From: Gloeopeniophorella convolvens
Taxonomy: Eukaryota; Basidiomycota; Agaricomycetes; Russulales
Assembly: GCA_022496205.1 (NCBI GenBank)
Contig: WTXD01000008.1
Span: 682,001 to 746,000, forward strand
DNA: 64,000 nt
Direction of reading: 5' to 3'
The position numbers and the translations under genes are program-made. Within the stretch, counting starts at the first letter, position 1; the number at the start of each line of letters is the position of its first letter. This document shows, piece by piece, positions 21,962-34,690 of this stretch. The notes under the pieces are model-generated. The model was not told the origin of the DNA and did not search any database. It saw nothing but the letters and a program-made list of their open reading frames with translations.

Positions 21962-24563
21962 TCAGTGCGACGCCTTGAGCATCTCCGCCGTCTTCTCTGC
22001 GACGGCGACAACGACCGCGGCGGGGTGTCCGCTCACCTGCGACGGGAACACCGACGCATCGCACACGCGCAGGCCCTGCACGCCGTGCACACGCAGCGCG
22101 GCGTCGACCACGCCGCTCTCCGCATCAGGGCCGATGCGCGCACTAGACGTCTACGGCACACAGTCAACGTCACGCTCACGTCGATAACAAAAGGTCACGC
22201 ACGGGATGGAAGATCGGCAGCGCGTGGTCGCGGATGTATGCGCGCAGCTCGTCGTCCGTGATCTGGTCCGGGTCTGCGTCACCTGGCCAGAAGAGGTCGC
22301 TCTGGTCCGTCGAATGCGGCTTGAGGTCGAGCACGCCCTTCATGCGCTCCGTGCGCCCGAGACGCAGCACGAAGCGCAGGCCCTTCAGCACGACGTTGTA
22401 GTCGTTCTCCGAGTCGAACAACCTGCCGAGCGCCGGTCGTCAGCGCGGGTGCGTTAAGCGCGCGTGGACATGTGGGCGACTCACCGCACGTCTATGTCGG
22501 GCTTGTCATAGATGCTGGCCGTCCTGAGTGTGACTGTGCCAGAGCCCTCGGGTTTGATGGCCATCGCGCCCTGCATACGAAGAATGATGCAGTGAGCGGC
22601 GGACGGGGTAAAGCAGAGGCGGATAACTCGCCACAGAGATGCCGTGCGCGCCGCGCGGTGGCGGCGCACTGAGGTCGCCCGTGATGCATGGGAACCACAT
22701 CACCTCGATATCAGGTGCACCCGGGCCCGCCGCCAGGTCGCGGATTGCAGGCTCTGGGCCAGCAAGTTTCGTGTCGAAGCGCACGCTGGAGGGCCAGCGT
22801 CAGTGATGTGAGCTCTGCTGACGCACACGGCCCGGCACGCACTTCTTGTCGTCCGAGCGGATGAACGCTGCGCCGGGGACGCCCATGGCGGTCATGGGCC
22901 CCGAGCCATTCCAGTACCACTTGGCAAGTGCTAGAAGGCCTGAGAGTGGGTTGTTCAGGTAGTCGAGCGTGAATCCAGGCTTTGCGCGGAAAGTGACTGG
23001 GCCGCCCGCGACGTGCTGCGAGATGTGTTAGTTGCAGCTAGTTGTGCGCAGCGCGCCGCGCGCTCACATCCTGGAACTTCTGTCCGACTTGCGACAGGTT
23101 CTTGACCACAGGTACACCAGCCTTCTCCAGCGCCTCCTTAGGTCCGAGCCCCGAGACCTGTAGCAGGTGCGGCGTGCTCACAGCGCCGCCGCACACGATG
23201 ACTTCCCGTTTCGCCTTGACGCGGTATTTCTGCGAGGAGGCCGAGGTGGCGACCTGGACTCCGACCGCGCGGGGACCCTCGGGACTATCCTCGAAGAGTA
23301 TTTTCTCAGTCGTGGTGTGCACTGCGACGGTGAGGTTCGTCCTCTGGAGCACGGTCGGCGATAGATAGGCAATGGCAACAGAGTGTCCTGTGCGCTCGCT
23401 CGTCAGCCGGGCGCTGCTGCTTACCGCGCACATGTTCTGGAATGCGACGTACGGCTGCCCTTGCCATCAACGGTAGCGGTGAAATTTGACACGCCCAGGT
23501 TCCCCTGAGGAGAGTTGAAGTCGCTGATAGAGTATGTCAGCCAACCAGCAGGCGGTGGATGCGGTTTGCGTGGATAGACGACAGACCCAATGGGTTTCAC
23601 ACCAAGTTCCGCACATGCATCGATGATGGCTTGATTGACGGGCTGTCGAGCAGCGCAGATCAGAAGCACGCCTACCGATCAGCCATTCTGGGACATACAG
23701 CAGCCTCGTCAGGCAATCCAGTTTTCCAGGGCCCAGAGGTACCATGGTTCTCACGCTTGACACCAGGGTACCTGGGATGAGGCGTGAAGCTCTCGGACTT
23801 CTCAAAGTAACTTTTCCCCTCCTAAGTGAGCAGATGTAAGCAGGCCAAAGCAACACAGAACGTACGGGAGTAGATCCTTGTATCCCCAACCTGTAGCCCC
23901 CAGTCTAACCCACTCTTCGAAGTCTGCGCAAGCGAAATCAAGGCACTGAGAAGACATCATCAGGAATCAAGCGCACCTTCAGGAGAGCAGCGCTGATAGA
24001 TCAGAGCGTTGATGGAGCTGAGTGGGGAGTCGACTACCTGCTTTGAACATAAAAGACCGTAACTGACCTGGTGCCGCCAACAACCTTCCCGCGAGGGATA
24101 GTGACCTTGCGGTCTCCACCCTTAGTTTGTGGTCTACATACATGGTGTGAGCCATCTGAGCATGAGAATGCGATTCAGTGACGCACGTAGACTCAAAAGC
24201 CCAGTCAATGGGCGTCTTGAGGGCCCTTGGCCAACCAAGGGGAATCTTTGTGAAGAGCTCCTTCTCATGTCTAGAAAGTAAAACTATGAGTAATGAATTG
24301 TAGGGTGCAACGTGAGAACAGACGCACGGGCCGCCTGCTTCGATGAGCAGGACAGAAATAGCTGGGTCCTCCGTGAGGCGTGAGGCGAGCACACTGCCAG
24401 CAGTTCCTGCACAGAGGGCCGTCAGAAAGTAGACGTGGCACCGACGAAAGACTCGGAGCGCACCGCCGCCGACAATGACGTAGTCATATTCCTTCCACGT
24501 GTCGCTGATGACAGGTGCCGCAAACTTGGCGGGCTCTGAGACGTACGAGTGGGACGCTCCCAT
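21962..24563 (-). CDS. GMC-family FAD oxidoreductase
   Basis: Predicted flavin-dependent alcohol oxidase or dehydrogenase of the glucose-methanol-choline family; in wood-rot fungi such enzymes often act outside the cell and make hydrogen peroxide. Start 24561-24563 ([17 protein letters not shown]), stop 21962-21964. The Rossmann motif reads [22 protein letters not shown], followed by [19 protein letters not shown] is the FAD-contact region, and [20 protein letters not shown] is the second GMC signature. The end carries [28 protein letters not shown] and [20 protein letters not shown], whose SGHP supplies the catalytic His. More than ten short introns. No clear secretion signal is seen, so location is uncertain. 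A minus-strand TATA-like tatata is about 40 bp upstream (24599-24604). A broken partial copy of its 3' part lies at 4010-4200. Confidence 0.85.
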
Positions 24564-25939
24564 GGCTGTCTGACGATGCCCAGGTTATAGTGGGTAGGTA
24601 TATACACCCTTTGGAGAGGGTTGGCGCCCTGGTGTGGCCTGCCAACGCAAGAAGTGTATGTTGATGGCATTCTGCGTGGCGTGATGATTTAGAAGCATTC
24701 TGCGCAGCGTGATAGAAGCAGCAGTACCGGAACCCGGCGAGGCTGCATCAATATTTCGGGCCGTGTGCTGGGCGCCAATCTCGAGACCGGTAAATTTTGC
24801 TGGGAACAGAGGACAAGCCTGCAGGGCCGGGCATGATGAGCGTTTGAACGTTCGAGTACACTGTAACGCACGCGCGCTGCACGCGCGCCACTGGACGGTG
24901 ACCGCATGTCATCGCGAGCCAGTGGTTGCCGTGTGTCGTTGTAATTGCACTGACGTACCGATGCCGACGTAAGACGGGACCATCGCTCTCCGACCAGAGC
25001 ACCACGTGTTCATGCCAATTGCAGATACACATCATTTCCAAGGATTCTCCGAACCGACTCCGTTCTGTTCAATGGAACCTGCAGAGGTCTCACCAGGGCT
25101 CACTGGCACCTCCCTCCCTCTTCCTCTGCGGACCATGGGCAATACATAACCACGGTTACCAGAGCCTTAGCGCCGGTCGCCGCTGGAACGCCGGCGCCTG
25201 CAGCGCCCGCTAGTTGATCACGAACCTGATCACTGGCTCCACGCACACTATGGTCATCTTCTCAAGTTCATCAGACCTTTCTGCCGTCCAGTGCTGCACT
25301 CGTTCTGCTTTGGTAATTAGATCTTGCCTTCTCGGCGCCCTCGAACATAGACTCACATCTCTATTCATGGAAGTACAAGAGCTATCTTGGGCTACTATTC
25401 TCTTACGCTTCTGGCAGGCAATCCGTTGTCAAAGCCATCTCGCCGCTCTTCTCCCAGCTTGCTAACCTCTGAGAACGTGGCGGCGCACCTCAGCCTGGGA
25501 CCGGTCCTGTTCGAGCGCCGTTGCAATAGCTGTCTACCTGTTGGTATGATGGTTACGATCTCCCGCTGCAGCCGGTCACGCGATATCACCCCGACCAGAC
25601 TTACTACCCAAGCTAGTAACTGGTCAACACATGTCCAGAAATGCAGTTGCCACAAGCTTGGACAAGTCCATCCCAGTATATGGGACCTGCACAGCTACAT
25701 GCGAGCACCTTTGGTGGGCATGAACATTGCCAGAGCAGCTACTCCCTCCTGGGTGTTTGGTGATCCTTCTTGAGCTGCTCCGCAATGCCACGCTAGGCTG
25801 TCCGGCTGATAAGTAACACGAGTGGAAGAGCGGCCTGCGTCGCCCCTCCCCATCAGGGAGTTCTCGACTTGTCTCCTTGTCCCGTTACTCATTTACACTG
25901 CGCTCCTGATCTTTGCGCTTGCCCGCCCCTCGACGTGTT
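24564..25939. other. divergent intergenic spacer
   Basis: About 1.4 kb between the GMC gene (minus) and the first membrane-protein gene (plus). No gene, repeat or RNA was recognised. The last 100 bases are pyrimidine-rich, as expected of a 5' leader. Confidence 0.45.
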
Positions 25940-27594
25940 ATGACGAACTGGCAGGACCCCGCCCGCATCGCCGCGGATTACTGTACGTAGATGGCTGGTG
26001 CCTCTCACTGACCGCGCGCTAACGTCTGCTCACTTGTGCATTATAGTGGTGCTGATCAAGCTTGTCCATGTTTCGTTCGGCATCGTCATGTAAGTTTGTC
26101 CATCTCTACTATATACAGTAGACACGGCGGGGATAAAGTTCGACCGAAGCTGGGAGCTTGTAATAAACCTCCAGTTCGACATCTCCGTCCTCACAGGCAA
26201 GCGCAAGTTCCGTTGGACTTTCTTGGTGCGCCATCGATCCACATAGCTAGCGACAGATCACGGCTGTCTAAATACGCGCGGTGCTGGCATCGCAGATATA
26301 TCTGGCCTGCCGGTGGTCGCTTCTTCCCCGTATGGCGGTCATGCTCTTCGGGTTGGACTCGCGTCAAAAGATGAACTGTAAGGTGTGTAGGCCCTTTGAG
26401 TTCGTGGACAGCATAGGTTTACCGGAGCCCATGGCTTCGCCAGGGCTGGGTGGTGTCGGTCTTCGTAAGTACGGGCACTGTGCTCAATCCGAGGGGCACA
26501 TACATAAACATCCCCACACAGTCCTTTGGGTATCTATCGGCCATCTTGGCCTCGGCACTCATCGTGCTTCGCATGTACGATCTTGACTTGTACCTGCTTT
26601 CTTTCTCTCCCTGATACACCCTCAGCGCTGCGATCTGGGAGTGCAACAAATTCGCCGTGGGCCTCGCGTCCAGCCTCTGGCTCGCAACCGTTGGGACGTG
26701 CTTGCACAGTGCGTGACTGTCCCCCCCCATCTCACCCCGACGCTGCTACACGCCGCTGATCTCAACCCTCGTGCAGGCGCAATCTCGGTTCGCTCGGTGC
26801 GCAGCCCGTTGAGTGGCCTCTGCGTGATAGTCCACGTGCATCAAACCTTGACTGCGTTCTTCTTCGTCACGCTCATAACGGACGTCGTACTGCTTGTACT
26901 CATGCTCGGGGGGCTACTGCGCTGGACAAGTGCGCGTCACGCAGGCGGCGGCATCCTACGTCTGCTGTACAACCAGGGCCTTGCGTGGCTCGCGATCGTC
27001 AGCTTGGCGAAGATACCGCCTGCTGTGCGTGCCGCAGTGATCAGTGCGTGCACACGTGTTTGCTGACAGATAGTATGTGGACAGGTGTTTGTCATTCTGG
27101 ATCTGAACGGTACATGCGCCACATCGAGACTTCTCTATCGCTTACTCAAATAGAGAAACATTTCAGATGCCATGAGCGCGGTAGGCGAAGTCTTCGCTCA
27201 AACCACGCCTTGCATAGACGCTGAACCCTCCCAAACCAGATCTTTCTAGTCTCCGCACGTATGTCTTCTTCTCTAATTCCTCGCTCTCGCCGGTCTCGCC
27301 AGTAACGCTATCCCGCGAGCAGTGGTCGCCATGTCGATTGGCGCATCGCACCTCCACCGCTCGCTCGCAGAGTATCCGTCATCTAATGCCCCGGGCGCTG
27401 GTGGCACGGTAAGCGGGCTCACATGCACAGGCGGACGGTTTGTGTTCGCGCACGGCATCGGCGGAGAGCAGCTTGTGTCGGTGCATGACACCGGCGATGA
27501 GCAGAGCACGGTGTACGCCATGGACAGCCATCCAATGCATGGCTTGCGTAACGGAGACGATGTAATGAAGTTCCGCGATGGGTCACTTGCGTAG
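25940..27594 (+). CDS. multi-pass membrane protein, array copy 1
   Basis: Member of a basidiomycete-type integral membrane family with about seven hydrophobic segments and no assigned function. Starts MTNWQDPARIAADY with a split codon at gt-acgt. Exons then read LVLIKLVHVSFGIV, WELVINLQFDISVLTGKRKF, YLACRWSLLPRMAVMLFGLD, GWVVSVF, ILASALIVLRM, AAIWECNKFAVGLASSLWL, LITDVVLLVLMLGGLLRW, GGILRLLYNQGLAWLAIVSL and VFVILDLN, and a final exon (VVAMSIGASHLHRSLAEY) ends at 27592-27594. The frame stays open at every join I checked, so the copy looks intact though it is more diverged than copies 3 and 4 (LVSAR where copy 3 has MFQVPER). It is separated from copies 2-4 by the CACTA transposon. Confidence 0.75.
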
Positions 27595-28162
27595 GGGAAA
27601 CTGAGTTCTAGGAGATGCAGTGGACTCGGAGGTCGTTGACATTGATCGAACTCTTGTCTTGAGCGATTGCGTCACACATCTCATCATATTCAGGCATCAT
27701 ACGTGAGGTTAGGCTTAGATTGAGTGGACAATGTTAGCAGTACGGGGCTGCACACAATGGACAATCATGATAGCAGGTACCGCAAACCTGGCAGGCCAGA
27801 GACATATAATTAAGATGCGGCCATGGCAGTAGCCTCGAGTCGCGGCTAGCCTATAACAAGTTCCAGTACGCCCCGCGGAAGCGATGCTGATGGTGTGGCG
27901 TGGACTGCCTTGGATGCGAATATGTATGTAGAGTATGTTGATAGCTAGTCTCGTTCCTAGTCGTAGGAGAGGTCGAAGTATTCGATCGGCGGTCGGGCGA
28001 CTCGAGTCGCCACCAGTGGCGGGACTGCCGTTCTAGGGGAAGCCATGCCCGCGGTACGCCGAAATCCCTTTCTGCATAACTCCCACGTTTCTGATACGTG
28101 TGGGAACTGTTGAGAGACTCCGACTCCGACTTCGTTCTCAGCCTGGGGTAAGTACTACCAGC
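27595..28162. other. left flank of the CACTA element
   Basis: No complete gene. On minus an open frame of about 100 residues (27851-28165) runs out of the transposon border and has YPRLRTKSESESLNSS-like sequence. See the finding on the restored junction. Confidence 0.4.
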
Positions 28163-28196
28163 CACTGTGAAAACAGATCAAGGCGAATTTGGCGCG
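28163..28196 (+). repeat. left terminal inverted repeat of the CACTA element
   Basis: Starts CACTGTGAAAACAGATC and pairs with 37712-37745, with about six mismatches in 34 bases. Confidence 0.85.
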
Positions 28197-28525
28197 TCAT
28201 TTCGGGCGGTTACTGGGCAACATTAGATCGCAACGGATACAAAATTGGCATTGGGCACACCCAAAATCGCATCACGAGCGTGCCAAACATGCAGTGTGAA
28301 TTTTGGAATGGAAATTTCCCGATTGGCATGGCTAAAAATCTTGGATCATACAAGGCAAGATTGGCAGGGGAACGGGGCGAAGTTCGTGCACCTGCGTCGC
28401 CTGGTCTCTGTTTGATATTCTCCTCATTCTGGTGTGAAATCTCCATGTAATCCGGGTTAATCCTATATCGTTGAATGCCTTTAATTCAGTGTACAGTACT
28501 ACTATGCCTTACATACTTCTATGCA

Positions 28526-29667
28526 CTAGTCAACAGTGGGGAGCTCGCCCGGCGCAGCAATACTTCCATCACGAGACTCCAAGTCGCTATTATCCACTGC
28601 ATCTGAGTCGAAAACGCTTGCCTGTTCGTTATCAGATCGGCCATCATTGCTACCATCGTTGGCAGCTGCTGAGCTCTCGCGCGAGGGGGTGTCTGACTTG
28701 TTACTGGCAGTACCAGATGCCGTGGCCACGCGTGGTGCTTGAGAACGTTCGAGTGACTTGCGGTAGTAGTACGAGCCTTCACGATCTTTCGAGTTTGCAT
28801 AATACCGATGTTTGTTGTAGGTTTCTTTGCAGAGTCGCTCTGTCACCCAGCTCACTGCAAACTTACGAAGTGCAGGGTGCTTCCGTTCGATCTGAGCAGG
28901 TAGGTGATCAGTTATGTGTAGTAGACAGTGCAGCACGCAAGCTGATATACACAACGTGCCGCGTGCTGCATACAACTGAGGGCTTGACTGCACTTACCGA
29001 GTTAAATAAGAGAGCAAGGCGGCTCTTTTCCTGCTTTGCGAATGTTTGAGAGGTGTCGAGATGAGCTCCGGCGATTTGGGAAGCAATAGAAGCCTGTAAC
29101 AAGTTGCCACTGGTGTGAGCGGAGCTAATTATAGAGGTTATATGACTTGTACGCACCCGTAAATTGTTCCATTCGCTTTTGTGCTCTGGACCGGCAAGCC
29201 CTAACATCTCTCGCAGATCAGCGATCTTGACGTGATCGAGATTTTTTGGACGTGCGATCGTCGTTTGCTGGGAAGCTGTATCTGCGGAATGTGAGGTACA
29301 AGCTGATTTCTCGTCTGCTACTCTAAGAGCTGCATTGCGTTCCTGCCGAAGTCGTCGATTTGCAGCTAATAAATACTGTATCAGAACCTCACGCAGTACA
29401 ATAAAGGTATAGACGCACCTTTGAGTTCCTTGATTATCTCGCTATCATTGTCCTGCTCGACTCCTACATCTCCTGCCGTCGACGCTCACGATCGTCCTTG
29501 CGGAGTTGACCTTGGGCTTTCCTTGCCTGCTTGGCATGACGCTGTGCTGCCTCGACAGCATCTTGTTCTTGTTGCTTGGATGACTTATGGCGCTTCCGGC
29601 CACTACTGGCTGATGGTGGAGATGATGGGTTAGGGTTCTGAGATCGAGAACCAGAATATCTCTGCAA
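28526..29667 (-). CDS. CACTA element accessory protein, unknown function
   Basis: Spliced minus-strand gene inside the transposon. The probable start MQRYSGSRSQNPNPS (29665-29667) leads into a charged, coiled-coil-prone stretch (QDAVEAAQRHAKQARKAQ). Later exons read ARPKNLDHVKIADLREMLGL, then AGPEHKSEWNNLR, ASIASQIAGAHLDTSQTF and IERKHPALRKFAVSWVTERL, across introns with good gtgcgt/acag and gtaagt/ctcag borders. The tail is Ser/Asp-rich and stops at 28526. The layout (charged N terminus, GLxGPEHK...L, then HPxLxxFxxxWxTE) is one I associate with a multicopy hypothetical family in basidiomycete genomes. Placement inside terminal repeats suggests the family is transposon cargo. A frame join near 29465 is unclear, so the start is uncertain. 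Confidence 0.6.
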
Positions 29668-32600
29668 AAACCTCCCCCTCTTATAACACCAAATAAGATC
29701 TTTTTTGTTCTCAATGAGTGATTATTGGAAACTGGGCTTATTTTTTCCTTATCCATCTAAATTGCCACACTAGTCATAAGACCTGCATCTTATAAACATC
29801 TTTAAAAGAACCCTCAAAGATAAGGCACACAATAAGGCATAAAAAGCCAATCAAAAGCCAATCACACTATGATGCAAAAGCAGTGAAAAGGGAACTAATA
29901 TTCCAACATTATACTACTAATATTATACACTATTAAGATAACTAACCCTAACCCTAACAACCCCTCACCTCAAAGACCCAACCCTAACCTTCAACCACAA
30001 GTCATCCAGCCAGGGATCAAGGAGCCTCCTGCTCAACAGAGTTAGCAATAGTACATGAAACAGTGAGGATACATACCTTATATCAACCAGAAAAGCAAGA
30101 GCTAAGGAGAGGCGAGGTAGCAACAGGCTAGCAAGATCTTGTACTAGTAAAGTTAGCAAAACCATGCAGGACGTGCTAAGCACTCACCCTATGCCCAGTT
30201 CCATCCTATACTGGCCTCCACTGCAGGTAGTGGGTTTGCAGGTACAGCGGGAGGGAAGGGAGGAGGAAAGAGGGGAGCGGGAATGCGGGAAGATGGGGGG
30301 AGGAGGAAAGAGTGAAGTGACGTGGCACGGTGCGTCGTGAAGCTTGAAGGTCGTACGACACCGGGTTCAGCCGGATAGTTCACACACACGTCACACGTGA
30401 CGCATGACGCGTTCTTGCCGCGCGAGTCAACGGCTCGACTTGTCGTTTCTCCAAAAACAGCTGAGTTGTTGTATCAAGGTGCGCCGCTATGCGCACTGTT
30501 CGCTGACATGTATACTGATCACAGCTCACTCGTACCTCCCACCGCACCTGCGCTTTGGCGACTGCCGAGGCATCCGTGCCTGACAGTGCGCCCGCGTCGT
30601 CCTCTGAGCCCGCGTCGTCGCCCTCGTCTGGCTCATCGTCTTGCTCACCACCCGCAAGGTCGTCTGGCGCATCCTTATCCTGCTCGCCCCCCCCCCCCCT
30701 CATTCCCCTCATCGTCCGCGTCGCCTGAAAATGGCTTTGTGTCCGTCAGCGCGCCCGCAGGTGCCCTGCTCACCACTGTCGGCCCCGCGGCCGGCACTCT
30801 GTTGTGATTGCCCGGCGAACTGCGGCGAGTTCACCGTTGCCCGTCGTCGCCGTCGTCGCTCGGCGCCAGGTAAGTCTTTTTTTCTTGTCTCTATTAACTT
30901 CTCTGTTCTAGGTCGCGGCCCTTGCCACGCGCTGTCCCGTGCACTTGCTCTCGGTTTCCCGCGCCACGCCCATCTTCCGCTTCCACCGCCCATCCCACCA
31001 CTACTTCCTGCATGGCACCCCCTGCCCTCTCTCGATCTCAGCTGCATTGGCCACAGCAGCTGTCTTGGCCCAAAAATCGGTGCGTGCCATCCCTGTCCGC
31101 GTTCGATAGCACGCTGACCATGCCTCTGCACCCACGCCGGCCCTTACCCCTGCCCGCTCCGTCCCCATCTGTCTCCACTCTCCCCTGCTCCCCCCGTGCT
31201 CCCGCTCTGCGCCCTCCCTGTGGCCTCCTGCGTGCTGGGGCATGTCCGACCTGTTGGAATAAGCAAGTCGCGCTCCGTTCCGAGCGCCGGACTTCCGCCG
31301 GCCCGACACCCCAGCTCCCTTCCCCGATCCCCCGACTCCATCATTATGCCTCGCCGACCCCTTTCCCATGCCCGTATCGCCTCAAGAATTTCAAGAACAA
31401 TGTATCCGGCCTTATTCTATAACCCTAGTATGTTTCCATAATCCGCGCTGTGCATCTTCATGCCTCGCGCTACGCTTCTTCCCCTAACCTCACAAATCCT
31501 GTACTTTACATGCTGTTCTCTATTGCGCGCGCTCCAAGATGTATAACATGTCTCCTATTACTGTACCAAGTCCCTATGTCTGTGTAGTATATATTGTATG
31601 GCTCGTATTGTCTTCTAATCTATCGTCGTTTCGCCTTCCCTTTGTGTGACTTGTGCTCGCTCGTCTGCCCTCTCTTCTCCCTCAAACTCGTCGTTCACCT
31701 TGTTGTGCCGGTGCGCGCCTCGTTCGGACCTCACGATTCTCACCACGACCAGCTGGCACGTCTGACACAGTGAGGTGCGCCTCGCGCACTAGCCGCCACA
31801 TGGCTCACGTACTGACCACCACACCCACGCTACTGCCCACTCGGCTGACAAGCCAAAACGGCGAGCAGAATTGTAGCACGTGGCGTTTGCCACATGCCAC
31901 AATGAGAACGCCCACACCATGCGACACGAATGGGCGCGATCACGACCACTATGCCCTGGTGGCAGCACCCACGCCAGCAGCAACAACAACGCCGATAGCA
32001 GCAACAGCATTGATAGTTACAGTGACGCACGGGTACGACAGATGATGGCAGGACCGGTGGGGACAGGATCGGCGGCGGCGGCACGTGCACGGAAACGGCG
32101 GCGGCGGCAGATATAAATTGTAGATTCACATTGGGTATATACAATCTGAATACAAGACATTGGTAAGGAAGGTATATGCTGGGCAGAAGGCCCAGATAAG
32201 CTGGAAGCTGTAAGATGGCTGAAAGCAGGCCCAAATTTGGCTCCAAGATTGTGAAACCTTGTGCTAAGAAAGATAAGACCAGTAAGCATGATAAGCAAGG
32301 AGTAAGACGGGGGGTTTTTCATAGAGAAGTCATTGAGCTACATTCAAGGTGTCGAATAAAGAGAAAAATGGGCTTATCGGTAATGTGAACGGCAAGCATT
32401 CTTATACTCGCAACTGTTGGCATCGAGACCCGAGACTTGGCTTGGGTGGGTGGTGCCCGGATTCCGTCGGAGTGAACAAGTTGCAAGCGGGTTGGAAATA
32501 GCACTGAATGGCAAGTAGGTCAAGTTGGTGGCCACAGTACCAGCATTGCATGGCGGCTGTTGATGGCGGAGGACAAGCGGTGAATGGTTGCTGTGGAGCG

Positions 32601-32778
32601 CCAATTGTCGCAGTGACTGAGAGCCACATGCCGCGCAAGTGACGTCAGATGTGGCAACTCACGCGCACACTTAGAGTCGGTCTCCGAAATGTTCCCTAAT
32701 GTGACATCGGTGCCCCAGATACCCTCTGAGTCTCATCATCGTAATGTGAACAAGTCTCTACTCTCTTACTAGCCTGCA
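29668..32778. other. central non-coding part of the CACTA element
   Basis: Holds an AT-rich stretch (29670-29950) with short telomere-like repeats at 29943-29958, then a GC- and pyrimidine-rich region (30400-31450), AT-rich sequence to 31640 and CAG/CAA-rich and GGC-rich simple repeats (31965-32110). Long open frames overlap here on both strands but have no recognisable domain and are typical GC-rich artefacts. Confidence 0.4.
29943..29958 (+). repeat. interstitial telomere-like repeat
   Basis: taaccctaaccctaac gives two and a half units of the CCCTAA telomere repeat; a further ccaaccctaacc lies at 29978-29989. It is short and inside the transposon, so probably chance or cargo and not a chromosome end. 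Confidence 0.5.
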
Positions 32779-34677
32779 ATGCAAACCTGTGAGTGCCCAT
32801 GTGGTAGAGTTGTCAGCAAGAAGACTTGCCGGGCACATATGCAGGGCAAAGGCCCTCTCTCGATCGTGCTCGCTCAGCAACGCACTAAGGCTATCAAGCA
32901 ACTTAAGGCTAAATCACGACGGTCAAATAAAGGTGAGCAGGGTTATCGAGTCTTCCGGGACCCCTCCAAACTAAAGTAAACTTTGACTCAGTCAAGGCTC
33001 GCATTGATACTATCCCGAACATTGATCCACCCAACTCACTGCTCGAGCCCCCTGAATTGCCCGGGGTAGGATCAATGAGTGATCCGATCGAAGGTGCCAC
33101 CATCTACGAACCATCTCCAGCACTGTCTGCCCCAGCTACAGAGCCTGCCTATCAAACAACTGCCATTCGACACCGTGGTTATCACATTATCGACGATCTA
33201 TCTGAAACCGACAAATCCGATTCCGAACAGGAGTCCGAGAGCCTTGAGAGCCTCGAGAGTCTTTCTGATAGTGAAATTGACATTGAACCTGACGGCGCAG
33301 GCTCACCACCACCCTATATATCTGGGCTAACATCCTCACAAGTGCTCGATGCAGAATTTGTAGCTCAAAACTGTTCGCGTGGTATGTATCGCACTATTCG
33401 TCGTTGTAGCCTCACCTTCAAGTCTCAATTATTTCAACAGGTGTAGATACTCTGTCAAGCGATGATGCACAAGCCATTCGCGTGCACAATCTGAAGGTTG
33501 ACATCAACCTTGGCACCAGATCATACAACCGTTTGCGACGTGCTTTCCCATCCCTTTCGAATCTCCATTCTGTCTATCGCCTCCAATGTCGTATTGCCTC
33601 CCTCTCTGGAATTCAACCAAAGCTATTTGATTGTTGTATCAATAGCTGTTGCTGTTTCACTGGAGATCTTTCCCGTGAGCAGCAATGTCCATACTGCTCA
33701 GAACCACGACTTGGTACCAACAACCAGCCGCGCCGTCAATTCTCATACCTCCCCATCATACCTCGCCTCGTATCATTCTTCCACAACAAGAACCTTGCCG
33801 AAAAGATGCAATACCGTGCCAAGTACCCAAGCGGGAACGGCCCTCTTGAAGATGTCTTCGATGGTGCGCATTATCGCCGACTCCGGCAGGTCCACGTTAC
33901 AATCGGCAGCGAAACCCTTCCACACAAATTCTTCTCGCACCCCACGGACATCGCGATCGGGCTCTCAACAGACGGGTTCTGTCCATTCAAGCGGCGCAAA
34001 CAAACCTGCTGGCCAATCATTGGATTCAACTACAACCTGCCCCCAGAGCTTCGTTTTCGCCTCAGCAACATCATCTGCTTCGGAATCATCCCGGTCCAAG
34101 TGCGCCAAAGGATTTTGACTCATTTTTAGTCCCATTAGTGGATGAATTCATGGAACTGATGCGTGGTGTTCCCGCTTTCAATGCGCTTGAAAACTGCGTG
34201 TTTTGTCTTCATGCTTATCTTATCCTTGCATTTGGTGATATGCCAGTGATCGCGAAGCTTATGCGCATGAAAGGCCACAATGGGATATCACCTTGTCGAG
34301 CGTGCCATATCATCGGAGTCAAGGATCCTAGGCCACGCGTCTCTACCCATTATACCCCCCTCCATCGTCATGATTAGCAATCGTATGACCCTCTCAACCT
34401 TCCTTTACGATCACACAATGAGTTCATCGAACAAGCAACACAAGTTTCCATGGCTCATAGTGGTGCTGAGGCTGAGCGCCGTGCAAAACGTTTCGGCATC
34501 AATGGACTTCCTATTCTCGCGACGCTCACAAGCCTTGCATTTCCCATATCATTCCCGCATGATTTCATGCACTTAGCAATCGAAAATGTCCTCAAGTCTT
34601 TGGTCCTGCTCTGGATGGACAACTTCAAGGGCATCGACGATGGTCATGAGTATTACATACTGCCTCCTACGGTCTGG

Positions 34678-34690
34678 GAGGCCATCGGTA
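34678..34690 (+). repeat. target-site duplication, left (retroposon)
   Basis: GAGGCCATCGGTA, a perfect match to 36079-36091. Confidence 0.9.

Noticed and set aside
29668..32778. possible LTR retrotransposon in the centre of the CACTA element
   Set aside because: No pair of long direct repeats, no primer-binding site or polypurine tract and no gag-pol motifs were seen.
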